Origin: Metabacillus bambusae
GTDB lineage: Bacteria; Bacillota; Bacilli; Bacillales; Bacillaceae
Direction of reading: 5' to 3'
Length of the DNA: 64,000 nucleotides
Assembly (NCBI RefSeq): GCF_017497975.1
Contig: NZ_JAGDEL010000013.1
Location: forward strand, 1-64,000
Below are positions 52,899 to 61,732 of this stretch, piece after piece (position 1 is the stretch's first letter; each line of letters begins with the position of its first letter). The translations under genes were made by a program, and so were the position numbers. Below the pieces are notes generated by a model. That model was not told where the DNA came from, did no database searches, and worked only from the letters and a program-made list of their open reading frames with translations.

Positions 52899-55295
52899 CT
52901 AAACAATAACTGATTTTATGGGGAGAATCGTATAATATTCCCTTGCCACCGTCGCAAAAGAAATACTTCCATGTCCGATCTTTTCAATTTCGACAACTTT
53001 ATCTCCTACTTTTACTTCAACATTAACATCTGTTTTAAGAATGCATTTTTCTCCTTTTAATGAATATATCTCGACTTGCTTCATTTCCTTATTCCCCCAC
53101 TCCAGAGCTATTTCAAAACCACCACGTGCTCTAAGTCCCCGAACATGCCCATTTGGCCATGCATCGGGTAATGCAGGTAATAAATGAATTTCCTTTGTAT
53201 GAGATTGAAGTAATAACTCAGCAACCCCAGCGACAAAACCAAAATTCCCATCAATTTGAAAAGGTGGATGTGCATCAAACAAGTTGGGATATACTCCACC
53301 ACGCTGATAATTTGTACTATTCTCATCAGTAACAAGCTGAAGAAAGTTAGTTATTAGACCTAGAGCCCGATTTCCATCTTTAAAACGTGCCCATAATGAT
53401 ATTTTCCAAGCAAGGCTCCAGCCAGTTCCTTCATCACCTCTACGCATAAGAGAATGTTTAGCAGCCTTAAATAATTCAGGTGTTTCTTTTTCAGTAAACT
53501 GCCTCCCCGGATATACCCCAAAAAGATGTGAGACATGGCGATGATTTAGTTCCTGATCATCCCAATCTTTATACCATTCCTGTAGTTGCCCATATTGACC
53601 AACCTGAAGTGGGTATAATTTCGATCTTTTTTCAACTAATTCTTGTCTAAACTCTATGTCATTATCTAACTCTTTTGTTGCTTCAATACAGCTTGTGAAT
53701 AAATCCCATATTAAAGATAGATCCATCGTTGTCGCCATACTAACTGCTGCCATTTTGCCATCTTCCGTTACAAATTTATGCTCTGGTGAAGTTGAAGGCG
53801 CTGTCACTAAATATCCTTTTTCATCTTCAATTAGCCAGTCCATACAAAATAATGCTGCTTTTTTCATAATTGGGTAAGCCTTATTACGTAAAAATTGTTT
53901 GTCTCGGCTAAATGCAAAATGCTCCCATAAATGCTGCGAAAGCCAAGCTCCAGCCATTGGCCAAAACGCCCAAACTGGATCACCATGACCATATGCCCCT
54001 ACTGGCGCAGATTGACGCCAAATATCTGCATTATGGTGGGCAGTCCAGCCTCGCAAACCATAATTTGTTTGGACTGTTTTTTCTCCATTATGGGCTAGTT
54101 CATCTATGTAATTTAGGAATGGCAGATGACATTCCGCCAAATTACATGTTTCTACAGGCCAATAGTTCATTTGTGCATTAATATTGAGTGTATAATTACT
54201 GCTCCAAGGTGGCTGAAGCATATTATTCCAAATACCTTGTAAATTGGCTGGCTGTGTTCCAGGACGAGAACTTGTGATCATTAAATATCGGCCAAAATGA
54301 AACAGAAGCTCCACTAATTTAGGATCTCTTGCTCCATATTGTTCAATCCATTGGTCTGTCGTAATTTCATTAGTAACTAATGATGGACCTAAATCAAGCT
54401 CAACACGATCAAACAGTGATCTGTAGTCTTTAATATGAGTTTCTCGAAGTGTTTCAAAGTTATTCTTTTTCGCTTCATTTAAGTATTTCATGACTGTAAT
54501 TGAAGGATCTTTCCCTTCTTTACGAGGAGATTTATCAAATCCATTGAAGCTTGTAGCAGCTGAAAAGAACAGTGTTACTGTTGTCGCACCCAAAACATGA
54601 AGACCTCCATCATCAATATAGGATGCACCACCCTCTTTCTGAACAGCTAACCGCCCTTCAAATGTTAGTGAATTACCATTTCCCTCTTGGTTATAAATAA
54701 TGGGATTCTCATTATCTCGGAAATAGCTTGGATCTACATTCTCTGGGCAATTTCCTTTAAGAATAAGTTCTTCATTAGACCTTTCTATTACGGTTTGAAG
54801 TAAGCTTTCTAATTTAGCAGTAAAGTTAATCTTACCCGACTTATTTGTCCTAAGATGAATAACAATCACTTGATCCTCAAAAGATGAAAATATTTCGCGT
54901 GTAAAGGTTACATCATCAACATTGTATTGCACACGAGCAATACCATCCTGTAAATCAAGACTTCGTCTATATTTTTTTTCAATACCATCGTGATCAAACT
55001 TTATTAATAAATCACCAAAGGGTAGATAGGATTGGGTATAGGGACCCATCATGTTTTTTGCAATGTGATCAGCTTCTTCATATTTCCCAGCAAAAATAAG
55101 CTTTCTAATTTCAGGTAAATATTTTTTTGCTTCAGGGTTATTAAAATCTTTCGGGCTTCCTGACCATAAGGTATCTTCATTTAATTGTAATCTTTCCAAT
55201 TCCACGCCACCAAAAATCATTGCTCCGAGTCGACCATTTCCGATAGGAAGTGCCTCTGTCCATGTTTTCGCACTAGTTTGATAGTTTAACTTCAT
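52899..55295 (-). CDS. GH95-family alpha-L-fucosidase-like enzyme (copy 2)
   Basis: 798 residues, paralogous to the enzyme at 47480-49777: [69 protein letters not shown] and FQIDGNFG retain the catalytic residues of GH95. The two share the operon, but their loops differ, so they probably cleave different linkages or sugars. No signal peptide. ATG 55295 follows AGGGGGACATTC. A 280-bp gap with a hairpin separates it from the next gene. Confidence 0.88.
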   Translation of the reverse strand: MKLNYQTSAKTWTEALPIGNGRLGAMIFGGVELERLQLNEDTLWSGSPKDFNNPEAKKYLPEIRKLIFAGKYEEADHIAKNMMGPYTQSYLPFGDLLIKFDHDGIEKKYRRSLDLQDGIARVQYNVDDVTFTREIFSSFEDQVIVIHLRTNKSGKINFTAKLESLLQTVIERSNEELILKGNCPENVDPSYFRDNENPIIYNQEGNGNSLTFEGRLAVQKEGGASYIDDGGLHVLGATTVTLFFSAATSFNGFDKSPRKEGKDPSITVMKYLNEAKKNNFETLRETHIKDYRSLFDRVELDLGPSLVTNEITTDQWIEQYGARDPKLVELLFHFGRYLMITSSRPGTQPANLQGIWNNMLQPPWSSNYTLNINAQMNYWPVETCNLAECHLPFLNYIDELAHNGEKTVQTNYGLRGWTAHHNADIWRQSAPVGAYGHGDPVWAFWPMAGAWLSQHLWEHFAFSRDKQFLRNKAYPIMKKAALFCMDWLIEDEKGYLVTAPSTSPEHKFVTEDGKMAAVSMATTMDLSLIWDLFTSCIEATKELDNDIEFRQELVEKRSKLYPLQVGQYGQLQEWYKDWDDQELNHRHVSHLFGVYPGRQFTEKETPELFKAAKHSLMRRGDEGTGWSLAWKISLWARFKDGNRALGLITNFLQLVTDENSTNYQRGGVYPNLFDAHPPFQIDGNFGFVAGVAELLLQSHTKEIHLLPALPDAWPNGHVRGLRARGGFEIALEWGNKEMKQVEIYSLKGEKCILKTDVNVEVKVGDKVVEIEKIGHGSISFATVAREYYTILPIKSVIV

Positions 55296-55375
55296 TATGA
55301 ATGTCCCCCTATATTAAAATTTGTAGATACTAATTGAACATTTATAGTCAGCAGAATCAACTATAACCATAGCTC

Positions 55376-57640
55376 TTACTCTTTCATATTAACAATGTCC
55401 TTCAATCGTTCTTTTGGAGAGACTTCAATCATTTCTAACTTTCCATTTTGGTAACGCCCTTTAATCATTGTTTTAAATGGAGCGTGTAATTTAAAATCCA
55501 CATCCCAATTGTCCGGCCATGCTGGTAGTAAATAAATGGATTTTCCATTCGTTTGCATAAGCATCTCCTGAAGTCCAATCATCCCTGTTCCGCCCCAATT
55601 ATGATCAGGTGTCCAATCATGTCCTGGACCCCAAAAAGCTGGAAAACGGTGTGGGCCATCAGCTAATTTTTTAATCGCAAATTCTGCTGCTTCCTCTGTT
55701 AAACCAAGAAGAGCGGTAAAAATATTTCCTTGGTGCCAACTAACATATCCCTTGTGCTGATTATGATATACACTAACCCGCCAAGTGTTTAGTGCCGTTT
55801 GTAAATCAGGCCGCCCCATTCCATATATTCTGAATGGAAATAACGGATAAAGCTGCGGTATTTCAACATTTCGGACATATGACCAAGACTCTGCAGGAGC
55901 AATCGTTCTCTTTCCTTCCTTTTCTTCGTATGATATAGGTGGAATACGATTTATGATTTCAAGCCATTCCTTCTTTTTTCCTGCACTTGCCAATTCCTCT
56001 GGTAGCTCAAGCATCAGCTTAATAACAGCGATTAATCCTGAAATGACATCTGAGGGATTTTTTGCATTTTTAAACGTTTCAACAGCTGTTGATGGGTAAA
56101 TAACAAGATGCCCATTTTCATCAAGCTTTTTGCCAGTCTGTTGCAGATGTTGATATTGATAATGCTCGTCGAAGAAACGTACGGCACTTTCAATAAACGC
56201 CATGTAAGTAGAAATATCTTGACCACTATATTGATAGTTTTGAAGGATCATAAAAGCAAAATCTAATTGGTGAACATATTCATAATTTACGAAATCATTA
56301 TCTTCAACACCAGGATCAAGGTCTTGTGGTCGATTCCAGCCATACTCTCGACTCGTTGGTAATCCTGTATGATTTAGCTGTTCAGTAAACGAACAACCCT
56401 CATGTCCCCAATAAACTCGTGTTCTCAATTCTGCCGTCTCAAGTGCCCTAAGGTAAAAATCAAATTGTGGCTTCATCATTTCAAAGTCACCAGATTTCAA
56501 CATCGGCCAGTATACTAATCGTTGATTTTGTGCTGTATATGTTCCACCTCCCCAACGTCTAAAGTCTGGAGTCTCAGAAAGGTATTTTTCATTAACATAA
56601 ACGGGATCAAAAGTGAAAAGCCCTCCGTTAAATTTAGTAGGCTCTTTACCGTATGCATTACATGCAAGCATGAACCTGAACAATTGATAATTTCTTCCTA
56701 CCTGCCAAGCTGGATCTTCGGAATTTACTTCATTAGGGTTGATGATAATATGACTCAATCCCCAAAATTCACTCCACCAGTTCTGATGAAAAGCCCATGA
56801 CCCTTTCTTATCTTTGTTCTGTTCAATTACCTTCTGTAATTCAGCTTTCCAACCTTCAATGTTAGGAACACATGAGGTATGTAAATGTACATCAATATTA
56901 CATTTTTTTGTAGGTGCCTTACTCTTTAATGACCATCCTATAAAAGGAACACCTTGATACGTATCCTTAACTATTTCACTTTCAGACATCCCACTACCAA
57001 ATAAATATCCACCAAACACTAAATTTTGAGTTGGATTATATATTTCGTTTCTATAATTGTCTAATTGCTGTAAACGAACTTCTTTATCAAACATGAGCTT
57101 GCTATTATCATTTTGATGATAAAATAGAACTCCATCTTGATCAAAATCTATAATGTCCTCATATGTGTATACTTCTCCAGGATAATCAATCAATGTTGAG
57201 CAAGGATCTCTATCAACGACTAGACGAGGACTATTTCTCCACGCTTCAAAAATTGCTTCAACTGTTAGATCAGACTCAGAATCAATGTCTACATGGATAA
57301 TCGGTTGATTAATTTCTACCCATAACTTAATTTTCACTAAGCTATTGTTATAATCTCTTACAGTAATATTGATGATCCCTTGAGAAAGCACCAATTCTTG
57401 AACAAATTCAGAAGCTTGCTTAAATGGATTTGGGTTTAATCTAAGTCTACAGCGTCCTAACTTTAACATTTGTCCGTTTTCATCAATAGTCCCACTCCGA
57501 GATATATAAAAGAGAATATCATAATCCTCTACCCACACATTTAACCCAACATCTCCTCCACCAAGAGGCATAGATTCGGATGAGTTAAGGCTTTCTTTAC
57601 ACCATTTCACATTATAGAATTCCAGCAATTTTGTGAGCAT
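55376..57640 (-). CDS. DUF5703-domain glycoside hydrolase-like protein
   Basis: 754 residues. The N-terminal domain begins SMPLGGGDVGLNVWVEDYDILFYISRSGTIDENG and matches DUF5703-type proteins; it resembles the beta-sandwich of GH95-like enzymes. The C-terminal half is an (alpha/alpha)6-barrel (VYWGHEGCSFTEQLNHTGL, NYEYVHQLDFAFMIL, FFDEHYQYQHLQ, HKGYVSWHQGNIFTALLGL, WGGTGMIGLQEMLMQTNGKSIYLLPAWP), closing like GH95. No signal peptide. The substrate is unknown; a fucosyl or galactosyl linkage is suggested by its place between the importer and GH95 genes. ATG 57640 follows AAGGAGAGG. Confidence 0.72.
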   Translation of the reverse strand: MLTKLLEFYNVKWCKESLNSSESMPLGGGDVGLNVWVEDYDILFYISRSGTIDENGQMLKLGRCRLRLNPNPFKQASEFVQELVLSQGIINITVRDYNNSLVKIKLWVEINQPIIHVDIDSESDLTVEAIFEAWRNSPRLVVDRDPCSTLIDYPGEVYTYEDIIDFDQDGVLFYHQNDNSKLMFDKEVRLQQLDNYRNEIYNPTQNLVFGGYLFGSGMSESEIVKDTYQGVPFIGWSLKSKAPTKKCNIDVHLHTSCVPNIEGWKAELQKVIEQNKDKKGSWAFHQNWWSEFWGLSHIIINPNEVNSEDPAWQVGRNYQLFRFMLACNAYGKEPTKFNGGLFTFDPVYVNEKYLSETPDFRRWGGGTYTAQNQRLVYWPMLKSGDFEMMKPQFDFYLRALETAELRTRVYWGHEGCSFTEQLNHTGLPTSREYGWNRPQDLDPGVEDNDFVNYEYVHQLDFAFMILQNYQYSGQDISTYMAFIESAVRFFDEHYQYQHLQQTGKKLDENGHLVIYPSTAVETFKNAKNPSDVISGLIAVIKLMLELPEELASAGKKKEWLEIINRIPPISYEEKEGKRTIAPAESWSYVRNVEIPQLYPLFPFRIYGMGRPDLQTALNTWRVSVYHNQHKGYVSWHQGNIFTALLGLTEEAAEFAIKKLADGPHRFPAFWGPGHDWTPDHNWGGTGMIGLQEMLMQTNGKSIYLLPAWPDNWDVDFKLHAPFKTMIKGRYQNGKLEMIEVSPKERLKDIVNMKE

Positions 57641-57679
57641 TTTTCCTCTCCTTGAATAATTTAGCCTTTTAAAATGAAG

Positions 57680-57708
57680 GAACCGACGAAGTATAGCTTC
57701 ATCGGCTC
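57680..57708. other. Intercistronic hairpin after the binding-protein gene
   Basis: GAACCGACGAAG and CTTCATCGGCTC pair with G-T wobbles around a 5-base loop. No T run follows, so it is more likely a mRNA-stabilising element that keeps the binding protein abundant than a terminator. Confidence 0.55.
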
Positions 57709-57740
57709 TGCATTCAATTGTTTCAAATCTTCAAAACTTT

Positions 57741-59375
57741 TTATAATCCTGAATTTTCATAAGCTTCCTGCATAATTTCGAGATAGCGCTTGAGGTTCAA
57801 CTGTTCAAACCCTTCAATATATGCATCCCATTCCTTGTCTAAATCTTTAGATCCAGTAATAAATTGGAGTGAATTCTGGTCTATATAGTCCTCTATATTT
57901 GTCCGGATCATAGCTGCTTCATCTGCAACCGCAGGATCAATCCAAATTGCCCAATGCGGGAAAATTTCAGAAGGTTCTTTCCCTTCATACAAATGAGTAG
58001 CTTCCTGTAATCTCCGTTCATAACCTTCTGGTGAGTAAATATCTGTAGCTTGGATCCATCCATCCCTGAATTCTTTAGGCTGGTAGTATTGAGCCATTGC
58101 TCCCCAATTATCGTTTCGAGGTTCATCACCTTCTTTAGAAGGAATGGTTGCTAAGATTGGATTTGCTCCTTCCTCAACTGCTACATCTCCATCTTGAGGT
58201 TTTCTCCAACTTACTCCTTCTTCTCCAAAATGACTTCGAATCTGTCCTTCTTGAGTGAACATGTAGTCAACCAACTTGATTGCAGCAATTTGAACTGATT
58301 CACTTGCATTGTTGGTTAAAACAAAAGCTCCCCCAGGACTACTTGGATAATTATAGGTTGCATACTCAGCATTTGGTCCATTGAGTGGGGCAACTGGATC
58401 GTATTGTTTTTGATAATCAGGTTCACTTACAAAGACCCCGGGATGCATCGAAGCCGCAGCACCAAGAATTTGAGCCTCTGAGTTATTTCCAGATTTTTGT
58501 AGCGCCTCGGTATTTTGCGAGAATGCCCCTTTGTCTATTAGTCCTTCTTCATATAGGGATTTAATATAAGATAGACCTTCCTTCCATTCATCTTTATCAG
58601 CTGCTAAATCGACTTTTCCATTTTCCAATAATAATCTAGTTCGGGAATCATCATAAATGAAACCATTCATTAAATATGGAATAACGGAAGATTCAATTAA
58701 ACCTGGTGAACCACTTAATGGAACTTCATCCTGCTTACCATTTCCGTTTGGATCATTCGTTTTAAAGGCTGTCAAAACATTCTTAAATTCCTCAGGAGTT
58801 GTAGGCATTTCTAAATTTAATTTTTCAAGCCAATCTGTGTTCATCCACATTTTGTTTCCATAGGAACAATGGAAGCATTCATTTAACTGTGGTAGTCCAT
58901 AAATATTACCATCTGGTGCAGTTGCCATAGATTTATAGTATGGATGATTGTCTAAGACCTTCTTTATGTTTGGTGCATGCTTATCAATTAAATCATTTAA
59001 TGGGATAACTACACCTTGTTTTCCATAACGAAGCAAATCAGTTTGAGTAAATTGATCAACCCATGGAATAAGTAAATAGAGGTCAGGGTAATCACCACTG
59101 GCAAGACCAATATTTCTTACTTCACTAGCTGAGGTAGCATCAAAGGTTGTTGTTTGCCATTCAAGATCAATAGCAAATTTTTCTTCGGCAAGCTTGGTGA
59201 ATGAGTTCGTTTCTAAGTCAGTTTCTGCATTTTGGGGAGCAAAAACCTTAATTTTAACTGGTCCATCCCCACCATCCTCTGTTGACACTTCAGTTTGTTC
59301 ATTCGATTGGCAACCGACTAAAGCAATACTTAATATGAGTAATGTTGATAATAACAGCAGGATCGTTTTTTTCAT
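57741..59375 (-). CDS. ABC importer sugar-binding lipoprotein (LipO/YtcQ-like)
   Basis: 544 residues. A lipoprotein signal peptide ends at the lipobox LVGC (Cys22). The mature part is a long solute-binding protein of the LipO/YtcQ group (FTKLAEEKFAIDLEWQTTTFDATSASEVRNIGLASGDYPDLYLL, NECFHCSYGNKMWMNTDWLEKLNLEMPTTPEEFKNVLTAFKTNDPNGNGKQDEVPLSG), which has a calcium-site-like DPNGNGKQDE loop. It captures oligosaccharides for the two permeases. It is followed by a hairpin and then the cytoplasmic glycosidases. ATG 59375 follows AAGGGGAAGG. Confidence 0.92.
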   Translation of the reverse strand: MKKTILLLLSTLLILSIALVGCQSNEQTEVSTEDGGDGPVKIKVFAPQNAETDLETNSFTKLAEEKFAIDLEWQTTTFDATSASEVRNIGLASGDYPDLYLLIPWVDQFTQTDLLRYGKQGVVIPLNDLIDKHAPNIKKVLDNHPYYKSMATAPDGNIYGLPQLNECFHCSYGNKMWMNTDWLEKLNLEMPTTPEEFKNVLTAFKTNDPNGNGKQDEVPLSGSPGLIESSVIPYLMNGFIYDDSRTRLLLENGKVDLAADKDEWKEGLSYIKSLYEEGLIDKGAFSQNTEALQKSGNNSEAQILGAAASMHPGVFVSEPDYQKQYDPVAPLNGPNAEYATYNYPSSPGGAFVLTNNASESVQIAAIKLVDYMFTQEGQIRSHFGEEGVSWRKPQDGDVAVEEGANPILATIPSKEGDEPRNDNWGAMAQYYQPKEFRDGWIQATDIYSPEGYERRLQEATHLYEGKEPSEIFPHWAIWIDPAVADEAAMIRTNIEDYIDQNSLQFITGSKDLDKEWDAYIEGFEQLNLKRYLEIMQEAYENSGL

Positions 59376-59490
59376 CGTAACCTTCCCCTTTTCATTGAAA
59401 TGAGAACATTAGCAATCTAAGAAAATGAATAATATACAGCTATGATTTCTACATCAAGACCACCCCTTTCAGAAAAGTTAAAGAGCATCA

Positions 59491-60387
59491 TTACCCTTTA
59501 ACAGAACCAATCATCATCCCTTTTACAAAGTGACGCTGTACAAATGGGTAAATCAACATAACTGGTAAACTCGCAACTACGATTAATGCATATTTCATTA
59601 AATCAGCTAGTTGCTGTCGCTCTAACATTTCAGAAGCCTCCATCCCTCCAGTGCTTGTGTTGAGGATAATAATATTCCGAAGCACTAACTGAAGTGGATG
59701 TAAGTCAGGATTCTTCAAGTAAATTAAAGCATCAAAGTAGGCATTCCATTGACCGACTGCATACATTAAAAATAGGACTGCAATGATAGGCTTAGCTAGT
59801 GGAAGTACAACCGACCATAAAAAGCGTAAATCACTACATCCATCCATTTCACTTGCTTCTACTAATTCATCTGGAATTGACGTTTGAAAGAATGTACGTG
59901 CAATAATGACTTGCCAAACTGCGATTGCATTAGGAATCAATAATGCCCATCTCGTATCAACCATTCCTAATGATTTCACCACAAGATAGGTTGGAATTAG
60001 CCCACCATAGAACAGCATCGTAAACACAATAAAAACCATTAATAAATTCCGCCCAAAGAATGTTTTTCTAGATAGGGGATATGCAATCAACACCGTTAAC
60101 GTAACACTTATCAATGTTCCAAAAATAGTGTAAATTAATGAATTCAAATAACCTGTCACGATCTGAGAATTCCCAAAAATGATTTCATAACCTTTAAAAG
60201 ACAAGTCGACTGGCCATAACCATACTTTTCCTGATGTAACCGCTGCAGGACTACTTATTGATGCACTGACAATATAAATTAATGGATAAAGAACAACAAT
60301 CAGTATGAGAGTTAAAAAAATATAGACACTTGTAAGGAAAAAGCGATCAGTAAATGATTCTTTTATCTTGTTATTATTTTTAAACAA
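59491..60387 (-). CDS. ABC sugar importer permease (LplC/YtcP-like)
   Basis: 298 residues with six membrane segments. The EAA loop (SEMDGCSDLRFLWSVVLPLAKPIIAVLFL) contacts an ATPase. YFDALIYLKNPDLHPLQLVLRNIII is the group signature. The second permease gene starts 17 bases upstream. There is no ATPase gene in the cluster, as usual for Bacillus oligosaccharide importers that share MsmX-type ATPases (family knowledge). ATG 60387. Confidence 0.92.
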   Translation of the reverse strand: MFKNNNKIKESFTDRFFLTSVYIFLTLILIVVLYPLIYIVSASISSPAAVTSGKVWLWPVDLSFKGYEIIFGNSQIVTGYLNSLIYTIFGTLISVTLTVLIAYPLSRKTFFGRNLLMVFIVFTMLFYGGLIPTYLVVKSLGMVDTRWALLIPNAIAVWQVIIARTFFQTSIPDELVEASEMDGCSDLRFLWSVVLPLAKPIIAVLFLMYAVGQWNAYFDALIYLKNPDLHPLQLVLRNIIILNTSTGGMEASEMLERQQLADLMKYALIVVASLPVMLIYPFVQRHFVKGMMIGSVKG

Positions 60388-60404
60388 TTTTTACTCCCCC
60401 TTTT

Positions 60405-61376
60405 TTACCACAGTCCGTTTTTGGAAATTTTCCTTGCGAGTGCATTTACAACCAATAGTAGGATTAAATTGATCATTGAATTGAACAATCCAACTGCAGT
60501 TGCAAAACTAAAGTTTGCATTCAGCAAACCAATTTTATAAACATATGTCGCTATCACTTCTGATGTAGATAAGTTGAGAGGGTTCTGTAATAAAAAGACT
60601 TTTTCAAAACCAAGAGCCATTATGTTTCCTACACTGAGAATTAGGATAATTGTTGCAACAGGCATGATGCTTGGTAAGTCAATATAAAGGATTTTCTGAA
60701 GCCTTGTTGCTCCGTCTACTTTCGCTGCTTCGTAATGTGATGGATCAATCCCTGAAAGCGCTGCCAAATAAATGATTGCAGAATATCCAGCGTGTTGCCA
60801 TACATCAGACCATACATAGATGTCTCTGAACATATCCGGCAATCCCAGGAAATTTATAGATTCAAGGCCTAAGTGTCCTAATAGTTGATTGACGATTCCG
60901 AGTCTTGGAGAAAACATTAACGTTAACATTGAAACAATGATTACTGTTGAAATGAAATAAGGTGCATAGGTTACCATCTGTACAGTTTTCTTAAATATGC
61001 CATTGCGAATTTCATTTAGCGAAAGTGCCAAAAGGATTGGGATGGGAAATCCAACGGCTAAAGCATACAAACTAAGGAAAAAAGTATTCTTGATTAGGAT
61101 CCAAAATTGTGGGTTGTTAAAAAATAACTCAAAATGTTTGAAACCAACCCACTCACTTCCCCATATACCTTGAACGACGTTATAATCTTTAAATGCAATA
61201 ACTGAATTTACCATGGGGATATACTTAAAAATAATGAAATATAAAACTGGTGGTATAATTAGAAGATAAAATTGCCAATGTCTTCTTAAAGACTTTTTTG
61301 CATTGCGCCAAATAGTTGACTTTACTTGTAAGGTATTCGAATCAGGGAGAGCCTTATTGGTTACCTCAACTTTCAA
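60405..61376 (-). CDS. ABC sugar importer permease (LplB/YtcQ-operon type)
   Basis: About 323 residues with six membrane segments after a polar N-terminus of about 35 residues. The EAA loop (EAAKVDGATRLQKILYIDLPSIMPVATIILIL) is complete, and VIAFKDYNVVQGIWGSEWVGFKHFELFF is typical of LplB. TTG 61376 is preferred over GTG 61385 because TAGGAG lies 8 bases before the TTG and overlaps the GTG. It is the first gene of the importer-glycosidase operon, with a cre that fits the full consensus just upstream. Confidence 0.9.
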   Translation of the reverse strand: MKVEVTNKALPDSNTLQVKSTIWRNAKKSLRRHWQFYLLIIPPVLYFIIFKYIPMVNSVIAFKDYNVVQGIWGSEWVGFKHFELFFNNPQFWILIKNTFFLSLYALAVGFPIPILLALSLNEIRNGIFKKTVQMVTYAPYFISTVIIVSMLTLMFSPRLGIVNQLLGHLGLESINFLGLPDMFRDIYVWSDVWQHAGYSAIIYLAALSGIDPSHYEAAKVDGATRLQKILYIDLPSIMPVATIILILSVGNIMALGFEKVFLLQNPLNLSTSEVIATYVYKIGLLNANFSFATAVGLFNSMINLILLLVVNALARKISKNGLW

Positions 61377-61398
61377 CTTAACCACTCCTATCGTTTAT

Positions 61399-61412
61399 TG
61401 TAAACGCTGTCA
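61399..61412 (-). promoter_or_regulatory. Full-consensus cre upstream of the importer operon
   Basis: TGTAAACGCTGTCA matches all 14 cre positions (TGWNANCGNTNWCA). On the minus strand it overlaps TACAAT, a likely -10 box, with only a poor -35, as expected for a promoter needing the AraC activator. CcpA would repress the operon on preferred sugars. Confidence 0.75.
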
Positions 61413-61465
61413 TAATTGATGGCTGTAAACTGATTTGAATTTAACATGGGCAGACAGTTTTTAAT

Positions 61466-61614
61466 AGGTACACTTGAAAATACAGGGGACAATTAAGGGA
61501 TAATTAATACTAAAATGAATACCCAATTCTTTATGATCACTGAGAAGACAACGTCTATCGTATACTTTAGGTAAATACCAATTCAATGCAAATAATTTAA
61601 AAGGTACACTTGAA
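61466..61614. promoter_or_regulatory. Direct repeat AGGTACACTTGAA, candidate activator sites
   Basis: Identical 13-mers AGGTACACTTGAA occur at 61466-61478 and 61602-61614, same orientation, 136 bp apart. The first lies about 90 bp upstream of the permease start, where an AraC-type activator would act; the second is near the end of the regulator gene. Candidate sites for the adjacent AraC regulator (inference). No ORF is credible in the rest of this gap. Confidence 0.5.
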
Positions 61615-61663
61615 TTTTTAAGTACAATAGGCGGATTCAGAAGATTTCCCCCTAAAAAAGACA

Positions 61664-61704
61664 TAAAAAAACAAATAGTAAGGTATCCTTTACCTCTATT
61701 TGTT
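61664..61704 (-). terminator. Rho-independent terminator of the AraC regulator gene
   Basis: AACAAATAG (61670-61678) and CTATTTGTT (61696-61704), with inner AGGTA/TACCT pairing, form a stem that on the minus strand ends in TTTTTTT. Confidence 0.82.
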
Positions 61705-61732
61705 CATTATGGTTGCCTTAGATTGTTCTTCC

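Noticed and set aside
61461-61664. Minus-strand ORF of 67 codons in the importer upstream gap
   Set aside because: No proper ribosome site, overlaps candidate operators and has no recognisable protein features.
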